From Undaria pinnatifida (Eukaryota; Sar; Phaeophyceae; Laminariales; Alariaceae), in NCBI GenBank assembly GCA_012845835.1, contig JABAKD010000021.1:12332795-12396794 (forward strand): a DNA stretch of 64,000 bases, read 5' to 3'. Under the pieces are notes generated by a model. That model made no database searches, was not told where the DNA came from, and saw nothing but the letters and a program-made list of their open reading frames with translations. Each line of letters begins with the position of its first letter. Position 1 is the stretch's first letter. The translations under genes and the position numbers were made by a program. Of the stretch, positions 20,818 to 30,999 are shown piece after piece.

Positions 20818-21268
20818 CGCACGCCCTGGGGTGATAATACACCCCCCCCTGGGGTGAAAATACACTCTGGGGTGATGATACACCCCGCCTGGGGTAACAG
20901 CACCCCCCCTGGGGTGATAGCACACCCCCTGGGGTGATAGCACAACCCCTGGGGTGACAGCACACCCCCTGATAATACACCCCCCCTGGGATGAAAAAAC
21001 ACTCTGGGGTGATAATACACCCCCCGTGGGGTGATAATACACCCCCCCCTTGTATCCCCCCTGGGGTGATATCACACTCTCTGGGGTGATAGCACACCCC
21101 CTGGGGTGATAGCACACCCCCTGGGGTGATAGCACACCCCTTGGGGCGATAACACACCCCCTGGGGTGATAGCACACCCCCTGGGGTGATAACACACCCC
21201 CTGGGGCGATAACACACCCCCTGGGGCGATAAAACACCTATTGGAGTGATAACACCCCTGGGGTGATA
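20818..21268. repeat. 20-bp minisatellite, about 20 units
   Basis: The unit is CTGGGGTGATAGCACACCCC with variants (AACACACCCC, ATACACCCCCC, TGAAAATACA). It has no stop codon in any minus-strand frame, so three frames stay open: 20596-21237, 20774-21217 and 21072-21359. Each encodes the same Tyr-His-Pro-Arg-Gly-Cys-type peptide with a 20-residue period. TGGGGTG and CACCCC are near-complementary, so each unit can form a small hairpin. I do not call a gene. Confidence 0.9.
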
Positions 21269-21284
21269 ACTCGAGCCGGTTTTC

Positions 21285-21500
21285 TGAAAAGAAGGAGGTG
21301 ACGCGCAAAGAAAAAGGTCGCCTTGGGAAGATCTGCTCGAGATACTTCCAGAGACACACCGCTCGGCGACTACACTCTCCCCGTTGACAAGGGATTCACA
21401 CGCAAAATATAAAGGTGGGTTTAGGAAAAATCTACTCGAGATAATATTTACAGAGACGAATTGCTCGGCGGTTACAGTCTCCCCAAAGTCGAGATCTCGA
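21285..21500. repeat. Family M repeat, two adjacent diverged copies
   Basis: TTGGGAAGATCTGCTCGAGA followed by CAGAGACACACCGCTCGGCG at about 21310-21365 recurs as TTAGGAAAAATCTACTCGAG followed by CAGAGACGAATTGCTCGGCG at about 21420-21475. A third copy is at 22310-22410. Confidence 0.6.
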
Positions 21501-21589
21501 GGAAATCAACTCCAAAATTCGCCCGAGGGGGTGTTCTATCTTACGTGCTATACGTTCTATCTTACGTGCTATACGGTACAATGAGACAG

Positions 21590-21840
21590 CCAAAGGCCAG
21601 CAACAGCATAGAGCCGCACGTAAGGTATCCTATTAGTACAGGACGCGCGCCAAAAGCGAATGTCGCGATGGCTGTGGCGATCACTGCAGTCAGTGGGCAG
21701 TTACAACTCCGATGGCGGTAGCCAGACAGAACGACACGAACTCTACGTAGGCAAGGGGAGAGTACGCGCTTCATGCGCTCTCGTTATTTTTTATTCTTTC
21801 ATCTTAGCCCTTTGCCCCTATCCGCGGGAGTGGATCAAAT
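21590..21840. repeat. Diverged repeat shared with 23755-23970
   Basis: GATGGCGGTAGCCAGA, AACTCTACG and GCGCTTCATGCGCTC correspond to GGTGGCGGTAGCCAGA, AATCTACG and GCGCTGTGTGCGCTC at 23895-23970. Upstream, GCGATGGCTGTGGCGATCAC matches AATGGCCGTGGAGACCACG. Probably remains of one DNA element. Confidence 0.45.
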
Positions 21841-22309
21841 ACTGGCACCGCCACCACACATATGGAAAACCTGATACTGCTCTTTCCTAAGCCGAGCGCT
21901 AAGGGGTGACTTGTGCTTAAGAGGCTGTGGCTTGCGACGGCTCTAGGTTGACTCGGCCGCTTTGGATGCTGCCCTTGGAAAGACATTCGGCCGGATCGGA
22001 ATGATGTGCCTTAGAAATACTCTACGTTGATTGAGCCGCATAAAATTCCCCTCAGCCAACCAGAATGCGTAAATCGTAGCTAATTTAGGACGACATGTCA
22101 TTACTATCTGCCTTGAAATACTATCCGAAGTACATGCCACATGGGTGAGTTTCATCTATCAGACCGAATCACGAGCAGGCAACAATCGGGAGTACCACCA
22201 TTCATGTAGAGTACAGTTTCGTAAAACACGGAAGATAACACGCCCCCCAAGATGGAGCTCAGAGCGGATTTTGCCCAGACCCAAGGGGGAATACACAGCG
22301 AAAAATGGC

Positions 22310-22410
22310 ATCTTCGGGAAGATATAGTCGACATTTTTCCATAGACGCGTCGCTCGGCGTTTGTCCTCTTGCCGTTCTCGATAAAGGTAGCCTCGAAATT
22401 TGCCTGGGGG
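22310..22410. repeat. Family M repeat, copy 3
   Basis: TTCGGGAAGATATAGTCGAC, then CATAGACGCGTCGCTCGGCG and GTTTGTCCTCTTGCCGTTCT. It matches the two copies at 21285-21500 and is more complete. Confidence 0.55.
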
Positions 22411-22469
22411 AGGGTGCGTTTCCATATAGCGCCGATGCATGCCAGCCGGACATATCGGCACTACAGCGG

Positions 22470-22680
22470 CAGCCGAGAATCGTTTTGGTGATTGGCCGAC
22501 TCGAGAAGGGCTTCCCACCACGCCAAAGACATCGGCGTGTCGCAGGTCAGAGACGGCAGATACTGTCATGTCGCGCAAGCGTTGCCTGCGCCCGCGCCCG
22601 TACCGAGCTCGTAAAAAGAAGAAACAGCAGCACTGAAGAGCACGCACAGGGCGGCTCACTGACCGCGACAGGCACGTGAA
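22470..22680 (-). repeat. Fragment related to 25480-25730
   Basis: The minus strand has CTGACCTGCGACACGCCGAT, then GTCTTTGGCGTGGTGGGAAG. The plus strand at 25665 has TGCAACCTGCGACACGCGGA, then CATCTCTGCCGCGGCGGGAT. The translated cores (LRHADVFGVVGSP and LRHADISAAAGCP) resemble each other, so an ancestral coding segment or an inverted-repeat arm is possible. Confidence 0.4.
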
Positions 22681-23076
22681 GCCGGCAAGCGTGGATGAAC
22701 CCACGGTATACAGGCATACCACTTATACCTCATCAGATGCAGCAGGCAGTTGACAGGGTCGCAGCATCGCAGCAGCACAGCAGCCTTGACGCTGCAGCAG
22801 CACCAATGGCAGCAGAATTCAGCGCGATTCTCGCAGCACGCCCAGAGGGCAATAGACAGCAGTAGCGCGTGCCTGCTGTCCCCGTGTATCTACACACACT
22901 CTTTTCAAAGCACAACGGCTGTCCCTAGGCATGCTTCATTCTCTCTAGCAAACGCAATGAACACCAATTTGTAACAGATACTTTGTTTTCTTGCGTGCAG
23001 ACAAAGCTATCCGCTGTCTCTTGCTATGCGAGCTTTATGATTTCGGCATAATCAGTATCTCGCACAACGTACTCGT
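22681..23076. other. CAG-rich stretch, no gene seen
   Basis: GCAGCATCGCAGCAGCACAG and CTGCAGCAGCACC (22745-22850) form an imperfect CAG microsatellite. Nothing else is evident. Confidence 0.5.
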
Positions 23077-23616
23077 GCAACGACGGAGGTAGCATTTTTT
23101 AGTCCTTTCGTTTTCTGAATGGCGGGGCTCCTTAACCCCTTTAGAGTCCCCAAACCCCTCCCTTTACTAGCTTCAAGTAAATTTGTCTTTACAGCTGGAA
23201 ACCCGATTTTTGGACAAAAACACGTGGAATTTGTGTAGGGAGGGGTTATAGGGCTCTAAAGGGGTTGTTGTTTTCTCAATGGCGGGGCTCCTTGATCCCT
23301 TCAGAGCCCCCAAACCCCTCCCTATACTATTTCAAGTAAATTTGTCTTCACAGCTGGAAACCCGTTCTTTGGACAAAAACACTTGGAATTTGTATAGCGA
23401 GGGGTTATAGGGCTCTAAAGGGGTTATAACCCAAAATCATCCGCACTTCATTCCGGTTTCGCATTAAAAACGTTATTTGTATACCTAGGCCCATGGATTT
23501 GTTCATCAGATTGTACAGATTGCACTTTCAGATTACTCATAATCAGTTTTGGGATGTGGCATAGGGTTCCCCAAGCCACCATCCTCAGAAGGCAAATATC
23601 GCACCTTTACCGTATA
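23077..23616. mobile_element. Family D element, copy 3, with duplicated core
   Basis: The left end is CAACGACGGAGGTAGCATTT and the right end CACCTTTACCGTATA. Between them a block of about 165 bp (TTTTCTGAATGGCGGGGCTC to GGCTCTAAAGGGGTT) occurs twice in tandem, from about 23109 and 23270. Each block is itself a hairpin: AACCCCTTTAGAGTCCCC and CCCTCCCT on the left, AGGGAGGGGTTATAGGGCTC and TAAAGGGGTT on the right. The part after the cores carries ATACCTAGGCCCATGG and CTCAGAAGGCAAATA, as in the copy at 9571. Confidence 0.7.
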
Positions 23617-23754
23617 CCAGGTATAGCATGCGGCAACAACCACTAACTATGACAACAACAAAAACAGCACGCACGCAGACACGACTATAGCAGTTGCTAG
23701 CCGTGTTGCAGTAGAAGTGATCGTGGTGACTAGGTGCTATGGTGCTGACTGCTG

Positions 23755-23970
23755 ACCGAGCTGCGTTGAACAGACCAGGTCATGGAGCGACGAACGGCAT
23801 GGTGTCGTGGAGGTGCTCCTGCGAAATCCAATAGAGTCGGGGCACACGCTAAGCCCGGAATGGCCGTGGAGACCACGACGGTAGCAGCCACAATCCCGGT
23901 GGCGGTAGCCAGAAAGGCGTAAACGAATGTTTTTTATAAAGCGGAATCTACGCGCTGTGTGCGCTCGCAA
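23755..23970. repeat. Diverged repeat shared with 21590-21840
   Basis: GGTGGCGGTAGCCAGAAAGG and GCGCTGTGTGCGCTCGCAAG align with the earlier copy. See that entry. Confidence 0.45.
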
Positions 23971-24163
23971 GTTTGAAAAAATCTTCTACGCAGGTCAGCT
24001 GCGAGTTCAATAAATGATCCCCATCTTTGAAAGCTGCGCGATATGCCAAATTTGGCGAATACAAAGGAGGAGTTCAGTTGACACACGATGTGCATGAAAA
24101 TATGTTATTCCTTCAGTGTCAAGCCAACATTGGAACCGCGACTACAAATAGGGCAAATTGGTA

Positions 24164-24408
24164 TATTATAAAAATGAAAATACACTCCAGCTGTGAGATC
24201 GAATATTTTGTCGAAACTCATCTTTGCAAGCTCTGTGTGATACTCCGATCGCGCGTATTACGGGTTGTGTGTCCTCATTAAGGATATAGGTCGGCGACTC
24301 CCCTTGGAACCACAGTGTAGCTATCAGGACCAACAGGGTGATGTTAGTCTGTGTGCGGAAACTATAAAACCCGTCTTTGAGGGGACAAAATCTGACAGCT
24401 AGGGAAGG
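24164..24408 (+). repeat. Family B repeat, copy 2 (reference copy)
   Basis: It begins AAAAATGAAAATACACTCCA and continues AGCTGTGAGATCGAATATTT, TGTCGAAACTCATCTTTGCA, ATTACGGGTTGTGTGTCC, GGTCGGCGACTCCCC and GTGTAGCTATCAGG. It ends near GAGGGGACAAAATCTGACAG. It sits inside the left arm of the fold-back element at AAATTGGTAT. Confidence 0.8.
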
Positions 24409-24479
24409 AAATGCATCAGTTTATCAAGTTTATCCTATGAGTCGTATAACCGGTGAGTGGAGAGCGGAGTTTTTAAGGG

Positions 24480-25085
24480 CGTGAGGGCATGGGTCTGAAC
24501 AAGAGGGAGCGGGGGGGGGGGGGGAGGGGGGGGGGTTCCAAAATGTGCGTGGAAACTAAAAGTCCTTCAAGGGGATAAATCTGACGGTTTTGGAAGGAAT
24601 GCACCAGTTTATTATGTATATCCTGTAAGTCGTACAACCAGTGAGGAGAAGGCGGAGTGTTCGAGGGGGTTGGGGGGGGGGGGGGGGCGCAAAAGGGTTT
24701 TTAACAGCTGTAGGTCGCATAGATGTAGGGGTTTGCCATACGCGTGGTGCTAGGTCTAGGCGATGGTGCGGGTGGTGGGGGAGGAGGGGGCGTTGGCGGG
24801 GGGGGGGGGGGGGGATGAATTGGAGCAGCGGCATTTATGTCTCTAGAAAGATAGTGAGGTGATTTCGATGTTAGGTGGGGCGTTTGAGCAAGAGGGAGCG
24901 GGGGTAAAAAAAGGGGGTGGGGTTATTGTTTTATTCTGGGGGGGAAGGGTTTTTAACTGGTTTAGGTCGCATATATGTAGGCGCTTGCTGTACGCGTGGT
25001 GCTAGGTCTAGGCGATCGTGCGGGTGGTGGGGAAGGAGGGGGTGTTGGGGGGGGGGGCGTTGGGGAGGGGGGGGGGGGGGGGTGA
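24480..25085. repeat. G-rich imperfect tandem duplication, about 255-bp period
   Basis: AGGGTTTTTAACAGCTGTAG, GGTCGCATAGATGTAGG, ACGCGTGGTGCTAGGTCTAG and GCGATGGTGCGGGTGGTGGG at 24685-24790 recur at 24946-25035 with few changes. Several pure G runs of 9-15 bases are prone to sequencing error. Such G runs could form quadruplexes. Confidence 0.75.
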
Positions 25086-25910
25086 GTCAAGTACGTGGAT
25101 GGGGTGAATTTCCCGAACCACAGAGCGAATATTAATATTGTGTAGGCAAATGTTCGAGGTACCGACACCAACTACACAAATGGAAATTGGGCAATGTTGT
25201 GCATTGCTACAACAGTGCATGCACATCTGATTGGGCAGCGCCAAAAGGACATCCTTATGTTATTCCTTCAGTGTCGAGCCTACCCCCTTTATCCCTACTT
25301 ATGGGAGTGGAGCCAACACTATAACAAATGCAGAAAACACATGTCACGAAACGAAGCGAAAAAGGTACTGGTCTTGGGGGAGGGTTTGGAGCAATTATTA
25401 TCGGCAGCGGCTTCGGCAACATTCGTCAACTCGAAACACGAAAACCAAAGCCACGCCGGTAAGAGTGGCCTGCCGGTATTCCGTCGGTTCTTCCGCGCTT
25501 GTTGGCTTCGCTTGCCCACGATATCGCGCTCAGCAAGACGAGCCCTGTGCGTACTCTGTTCGGTGGTAGTGTCCTTTATGTGCGAATTCGGTACAAACGC
25601 AGGGGCCAGCGCCGCTCGCACACTGTCATAGCGCGGCTCGCACACATAAAACGCAAAACTGACTGCAACCTGCGACACGCGGACATCTCTGCCGCGGCGG
25701 GATGTCCTCTTGGCGCTGCCCAACCAGAAACACATTCATTGTTGTAGCAATGCGCAACATGGCCCGATTTTCATTTGTGTAGTCGGTGTTAGTACCCCGG
25801 ACACTCGACTACACAATATCAATATTCGCTCTGGGGTTCGGGAAATTTACCCGTCCATGTACCACTGCTGTACCAATTTGCCCTATTTTTAGTCGCGGTT
25901 CCAATGTTGG

Positions 25911-26846
25911 CACTGCGACGAACGGTAGGGCAAGATTGATACTTGTAGAGCATGGGTGATTTTGACGAATTACAGATTGTTTATGGTCTGATTTGTCTTT
26001 GTTCTGTCATCCAGCGTTTCGCACACAGCTATTAATATAATAGTACGCCTGGCTCGCTACTCGTAGCGGTGCATGTTCTCTGTGTCGTACTGATAGTTTG
26101 TGATGACAGAGCGACTACTAATAGAGAAATGCCGTACCAAGTGGGATATGAGCGAGGTGTGTGCAGGATGGAGAGCCAGCACGAAAACAGGGTGTGATGG
26201 ATGTCGATGGATAGAAATAACAAACGCACACAACACATGTGTGTAAATCCACACACACATGCAACACGAGAGGAACCGACCGCCTTCTTTCGCCTGTGAG
26301 CGGTGGATACGTTATGATACGAGCACTCGTACATTATCAATAGTATTGTTGACAAGTTAGGGAAGTCGGAGTCACACACACGACACCGCAGAAGGAGCCC
26401 GTTCGACAGCAGTAGCCAGCACGACCGATGTTAGTGATCACCGCTCGTCGTGTCAAGCAAATCGAACAAGAAAGGTGGCAATGGTACAGAAAGGTGGCAA
26501 TGGTATGATATAACAGCACAAAGGTCCCCAAACAGCTATACACAGTAGTATTAACCACCGGTTGTGTGTCATATGCATCAGTATGATTCGTGTGATTCGA
26601 AGTGCTGCATAAATTGAGCAATGCGATGACTCGAGCGCGCACTGCACCGCCGCCGTGAACCCCAAAAGCTCTCAAGTTGGACTTGTCCAACGTATGCATT
26701 TAAAGTGAACGCATAGAGGATCAGACTGCAGCGTGCAGCTAGCGGCAAGAAACACGCAAATAGCACCATATACACCCGCCGGTATCACCCCCAATTTTAC
26801 GTGTATCTCCCCCTCCACTGCGTTCCTCCCGTCCGGCATAGCTTAC
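25911..26846. other. Inferred intron downstream of the 26847-26983 exon; no further exon recognised
   Basis: On the minus strand this lies immediately 3' of the GTAAGC donor. I looked for a coiled-coil-like frame behind a polypyrimidine-AG acceptor and found none that convinces. There is a CACACACATG-rich segment near 26250. Confidence 0.35.
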
Positions 26847-26983
26847 CTGGATACCTGCGACTGACTAGCTGCCAGATCGCGCCTGAGGCCTTTGCTCTCT
26901 TGCCTCAGCTCGGAGATCTGCATCGCTGCGCCGATGAGCTCGTCTTCAATGCCACCACGACCACCAGGAGTAACGGTCGCCAT
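26847..26983 (-). CDS. First coding exon of an unknown coiled-coil protein
   Basis: The minus strand reads ATG at 26983-26981 in a good context (AATATGGCGACC). It encodes MATVTPGGRGGIEDELIGAA, then MQISELRQESKGLRRDLAAS and QSQVS, and ends TCCAG followed by GTAAGC, a strong 5' splice site. It has 45 codons plus two bases (phase 2). Residues 13-45 have a heptad-like Leu/Ile/Met pattern, suggesting the start of a coiled coil. No family is recognised. Introns lead towards lower coordinates. The terminal exon at 2787-3239 is on the same strand and is also coiled-coil, but its acceptor is phase 0, so at least one intermediate exon would be needed to join them. The alternative is two separate genes. 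Confidence 0.6.
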
Positions 26984-27540
26984 ATTTTCGCTTCTGTTGC
27001 TTGTTCCTATGGTCTGTCGGTGTTTCAGCCTCAAGCAAAGAGCAGAAGCAAGCCAAGAACAACAAGAAAGAACCAAACGAGGGTCGATCGTGTTCGAGCT
27101 TCCAGCTTAAAACTTGAAACCCGTGGGTTTCCGTCCAATCTTGATAGCCGTAATATATAGGGGACACCGAACCTACGCTATTTTCGAGCTGGGGTCCCCC
27201 CCCTCCGAAAACTTCATCTTCTGTGAATCTGAGAGTCGAAAAGTCTTTCAGTGAAGAAGAGTCGCAGCCACCTTCCCCTGTCCAGCAACCGGTACCTCTC
27301 CGAACGACCGAAGAAGCAGAGCCTCCGCCCAAGGAAGACCAGCGAAACGTGCACTTCTCGTGATTCAACACTAGCGTTCTCCCGAGAAAGCAGAGAGAGA
27401 TAAGCCGCCAGTTTTCGGTTGCGCGCTAGATAGAACAAAGAAAAGAAAGAAGACGGAAGCATCGTCGTTGCACAGACTGCCGGCAGTCGGCGTCCAGCAA
27501 CGATCTACGGCGTCTTGGGACATGACACATGAGCGTCAGT
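26984..27540 (-). promoter_or_regulatory. Probable 5' UTR and promoter region of the 26847-26983 gene
   Basis: This is the sequence directly upstream of the first-exon ATG on the minus strand. It is rich in GAA/CTT words, has no family A-P repeats and no CAAT or TATA box that I can defend. Being a repeat-free island of more than 500 bp in such a window fits a gene 5' region. Inference only. Confidence 0.35.
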
Positions 27541-28854
27541 AAGGCAGACGGACAGCGACTTCTCAGCCAAATACTCTCGGCGAAACGGAAAAAGGCGAGC
27601 TACCCACCCCCGAGCGAACAGACGAACGAACAAGCTTGAAAACGATCACGAAAAACGAACGAGAGGCAACGAAGGCCATGAAATTCGCGCGAATCTCGCC
27701 GTGCTCGCATTGCTTCAACAAGTGACCCATGTACCCTGGTTGCAACGAACAAAGCTCGCCTGATTTGCGAGCATCAGAGATGCAACACCATCATCATGCG
27801 TGCCAGATGGATACTGGTTCGTGAGGAGATAGATTGCCTCGCGAATGATCAATAAGATAATAATAAATCAATCACTGTGTTCCTGCGAACAAACAGAGGC
27901 AGGAAAGAAAGGCGCGCGTGCATACCGCAATCAATACACGTATATGTCCTTTTTTTTTTGCCGCCATTCATGCTTCATGCTTTCTCGAGTGTGTTTATGT
28001 TGTGTGCCTGGCTCTTATTTGTCACGTTGTTTGTTGGTCTGTGCTTGTTTGCTTGGTTTGCTGCTGTAGTTATTATTTGGTTTCGGGTGACTTGGTCCTC
28101 TTTATCTTCCTCTCTTTCCTTCGCAAAACAACGAAGAAACGAAAACCAAACTTCGCACCTGTACCCACATCATCCCACCGTCACCATCTTATCCATACTC
28201 ATCGGCCAGGGATCACTCCCAGATTACTCATCTCTCATCGCACACGGGCCCCTCCTCCGCACGACTCCACCCTGCATGCTGAAGTGAACTGAACGGCTCA
28301 CTTATTTTCCTCCGCCGTTCGCCCCCCGCACGCGCCACCCCGCCACCCCGCGCCCTGCCCCACCCCGCCCCCCCGCCTCGGGCTTTGGTTATTGTCTCGG
28401 CTGACGTGGCTCGGCGTGTTGTAGGACCCAGGTGGACTGCTGCGTGCCCAAAGGAACGGAACGCTCAACGAGGTGAGACGTGCTCCACCGCCGTACCGTC
28501 GTGTGCGATGATGCTTGATCGGTTTATGCACAGCAGTGCATCCGTGCAGCAGCAGCGCTACTACTAATATAGACTATACCTGGTAGTATAATATTTGCAG
28601 GTTGATGGGTGGCTTCTTGCCGTACGAGCAGTAAGTACCTGGTGTCACAGAATGAGTTGCGGTATTAATAGTATCATTGCATAAAGTATTCGGGTTGGCA
28701 CCTCGGGCATGCAATGCTTGGTTGTGTTTGTGGGTTCTAATGGGCAAGGTTGGTTTGTCTCGTTTTCTGCAGGTGCTACGTACGGCGGTGTGACGGCTAG
28801 AGGTTGGCGCCTCATGCATGCGTCTTGCATGCATCATGCGTGCGTGTTGTTGTC
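27541..28854. other. No gene assigned
   Basis: Unique-looking sequence. A C-rich GC-dense segment at 28315-28385 (CCCCGCCACCCCGCGCCC) and a TACCTGGTA motif at about 28579 are the only marked features. The frame at 27877-28287 has no domain and no initiation context that stands out. Confidence 0.35.
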
Positions 28855-29220
28855 GGTGTTGCTGTGATCGTTGCTTACCGGTGTCTGGTATATTGTTGCT
28901 TTCTGGTTGTTTGGTTGTTGCTGCTGTTGCTTGTTGCTATCGCTTGTTGTTATTGTCGATCGTCCCTCTGACCGTCCGCTGGTTTTTGTTAGTGGTTGTG
29001 ACGCCGTTATGGTTCTCGTTGTTCGCTGTGGTGTTGATGTGGTGATTGTTTGGGGCGACAAGAACAGAGCCTCCACGTAGTCTTTGTCGTTGCTACTCGT
29101 ACGATACCGGCACATGAGCATCCACCTCTTCATATCGTGATGTGAGAACAACAACAACAGTCGTCGTCGTCGTCGTCGTACAATCGTCGACGTCGTCGTC
29201 GTCGTTGTTATTTTTGTTCG
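28855..29220. repeat. Degenerate GTT/TTG and GTC trinucleotide tract
   Basis: TTGTTGTCGGTGTTGCTGTG-like sequence runs to 29050, then GTCGTCGTCGTCGTCG and ACGTCGTCGTCGTCGTTG at 29158-29215. GATGTGAGAACAACAACAAC at 29138 resembles the 3' tail of family N, so part of this may be a decayed N tail. Confidence 0.6.
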
Positions 29221-29526
29221 TGCTTTCTGATAACAAGCCAACGATTCCGGGCTCTGAAGGGCCTGATTGGTCGATTGCTGAGTATTTTTCGTGCGGCCTG
29301 TGACGGAAAATAGAAGTTCCGCGGTCGCAAACTGCTATTAATATTAATACCAAGTACCTGGTACCTGGTATATACGAGACAGCAAATGAACGATCGCAAA
29401 TATCGATCGCAGACTTTCACTCCATCGTACCATAAAGGTATATGATAAAAAGGTAGTCTATGTATCAGACTCAAAGGAAGGGTACGGTTACATACGAACA
29501 TGGCCGGCACTCCAGGTACCTCTTAT

Positions 29527-29671
29527 AAAAATTAAAATACATTCCAGCTGTGAGATCGAATATTTTGTCGAAACTCATCTTTGCAAGCTGTGTGATACTC
29601 CGATAGCGCGTTTTACTGGTTGTGTGTCCTCATAGGTCGGCGACTCCCCTGGCAACTACAGTGTAGCTATC
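29527..29671 (+). repeat. Family B repeat, copy 3 (partial)
   Basis: AAAATTAAAATACATTCCAG, AGCTGTGAGATCGAATATTT, GTCGAAACTCATCTTTGCAA, GGTTGTGTGTCCTC and GTGTAGCTATC. The distal part is missing compared with 24164-24408. Confidence 0.75.
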
Positions 29672-30238
29672 TATATACACTGCCTGGTACATTTCTTGGT
29701 ATATTTCTTGGCATACCAGTAGACTACGATCGTAGTCTATACCAATAAATTCTGGAACCTACAGCAGTAGAAGCAATGCAGCTTATCTGCTATAATACGG
29801 AACACCGAGAACAACCCTCTTTTAGTGTATTGGTTAAAATTCCGCTCTGTAAAAAGGCGGCGCAAGCAACCTCGGGGAAGAGGGGGCAAAAGAGACAGCG
29901 CAAAAGAGAAAGGAGGCAAATGCCGCGCCTATATATCCCCCCCGCCCCCCCCGTGCGCCTCGAAAACATATCTTTAGTCGGCGCTGCATTCACTACCCGG
30001 GTATGATTTATGAAAAGCGTGAACGACAGAGTTGGCGACGCATTGTATAACAACTTAACCTGGTATGCTCTTAAAAGGTTTGTTGCTTGTCATTGTGGAG
30101 GCAAGACTGTTAAGGAACCCCGAACCCAGCCGCACAGCGAAGGGCATGATGCGCCACGAGAACCGGGCCATTCCAATCCACCCTTGCCGTTTTGCTTTAT
30201 ATTTTCCGTGGGTGTGCTTCCATCTACTCTAGAGAGAC
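29672..30238. other. No gene seen
   Basis: Contains GACTACGATCGTAGTC near 29722, a 16-bp perfect palindrome. No convincing coding sequence. Confidence 0.4.
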
Positions 30239-30330
30239 TGGGGACTGTCCTGTGAGCACGGACTTTGTATTTTGCGAGTTCATGTGAGAACAGCAACAGC
30301 TCAGCAACAGCTACTGCTGTTGCTGTAGGG
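30239..30330 (+). mobile_element. Family N 3' end fragment
   Basis: GGGGACTGTCCTGTGAGCAC, then GGACTTTG and GCGAGTTCATGTGAGAACAG, CAACAGC. It matches the N 3' end at 47720-47780 with a CAACAG tail in place of AAC repeats. GCAACAGCTACTGCTGTTGC at 30307 is a hairpin built from the tail. Confidence 0.5.
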
Positions 30331-30668
30331 GTCCTCTTTAGTGCGGTTTCCCATTTTAGTGCGATCAGAATCGTTTGTCGTCCCACGAAGTGCCGCAGTA
30401 TTGCACCTTGACGGGATAGTGCGAGGTCCCAATTTAGGGCAGGTGTCGTGGTCTGGCAAGGCACCGCACTAAGGACGGACCACGACTTTGAACATTTTTG
30501 TCCTGCTATTTTTGTACTACCCTGCTGTTCGAGGTAGATCAGGCATGCCTGGCATATGACCAGGAGCAGAGTCAGCGGAATCACTCATTGTAAGGACGGT
30601 CGAACAACGTCCTTTCCTTCGAAAACACGTTCGACCTCCGTTCGAACCCCTGATCATACATATCGCGC
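30331..30668. other. No gene seen
   Basis: Unremarkable; GATCTCGCGCGATC at about 30665 is a short palindrome at the family B edge. Confidence 0.35.
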
Positions 30669-30765
30669 GATCTCGCGCGATCGGAGTATCGCACACAGCT
30701 TGCAAAGATGAGTTTCGACGGAAATCTTAATCTCACAGCAGCAGCTGTAGGAGTTTTTTTTTTAA
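30669..30765 (-). repeat. Family B repeat, partial copy 4
   Basis: CGATCGGAGTATCGCACACA, GCTTGCAAAGATGAGTTTCG and AATCTTAATCTCACAGCAGC match the reverse complement of the first 90 bases of the reference copy. Confidence 0.65.
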
Positions 30766-30955
30766 TTATTTTTGTAACATGTAGTTCGGGGTCCTACAGA
30801 CAGCAGTAGTCCTACCCTGATTTCTGAAAGCGCCGTTTTCATATCGTTAGTGTATGTAGCAGGTCCCCGATGCTGCTTTCTACGTCAGACTGGCTGCGTT
30901 ACTATTATAACGAGGTACCTGGTATATTTTTTACGGAGGTTCTCGCATATGAAGT

Positions 30956-30964
30956 CTATTGTTG

Positions 30965-30999
<35 letters not shown>

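Larger units (their letters stand above)
24126..25910. mobile_element. Fold-back (long-TIR) element interrupted by other repeats
   Basis: The right arm (about 25690-25910) is mirrored by two separated left pieces. The outer one, AACATTGGAACCGCGACTAC then AAATAGGGCAAATTGGTA, is at 24126-24163. The inner one is at 25090-25254 and includes GAATTTCCCGAACCACAGAG, CCAACTACACAAATGG and GGGCAGCGCCAAAAGGACAT. The 920 bp between them hold a family B copy and G-rich tandem repeats, so the left arm was split by insertion. The arms are over 200 bp and the interior is about 435 bp without a recognisable transposase. Confidence 0.6.

Noticed and set aside
20818-21268. CRISPR array
   Set aside because: Units are contiguous 20-bp repeats without distinct spacers, there are no cas genes and the context is eukaryotic.
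20596-21359. Long collagen-like or Cys-rich protein on the minus strand
   Set aside because: The frames exist only because the 20-bp minisatellite has no stop codon; all three frames give the same cyclic peptide and there is no splice or start evidence.
22159-22722. 187-residue minus-strand gene
   Set aside because: It is made of family M and other repeat fragments that recur, frame-shifted, at 21285-21500 and 25480-25730.
25090-25910. Autonomous DNA transposon
   Set aside because: The interior between the long inverted arms is only about 435 bp and shows no transposase catalytic motif.
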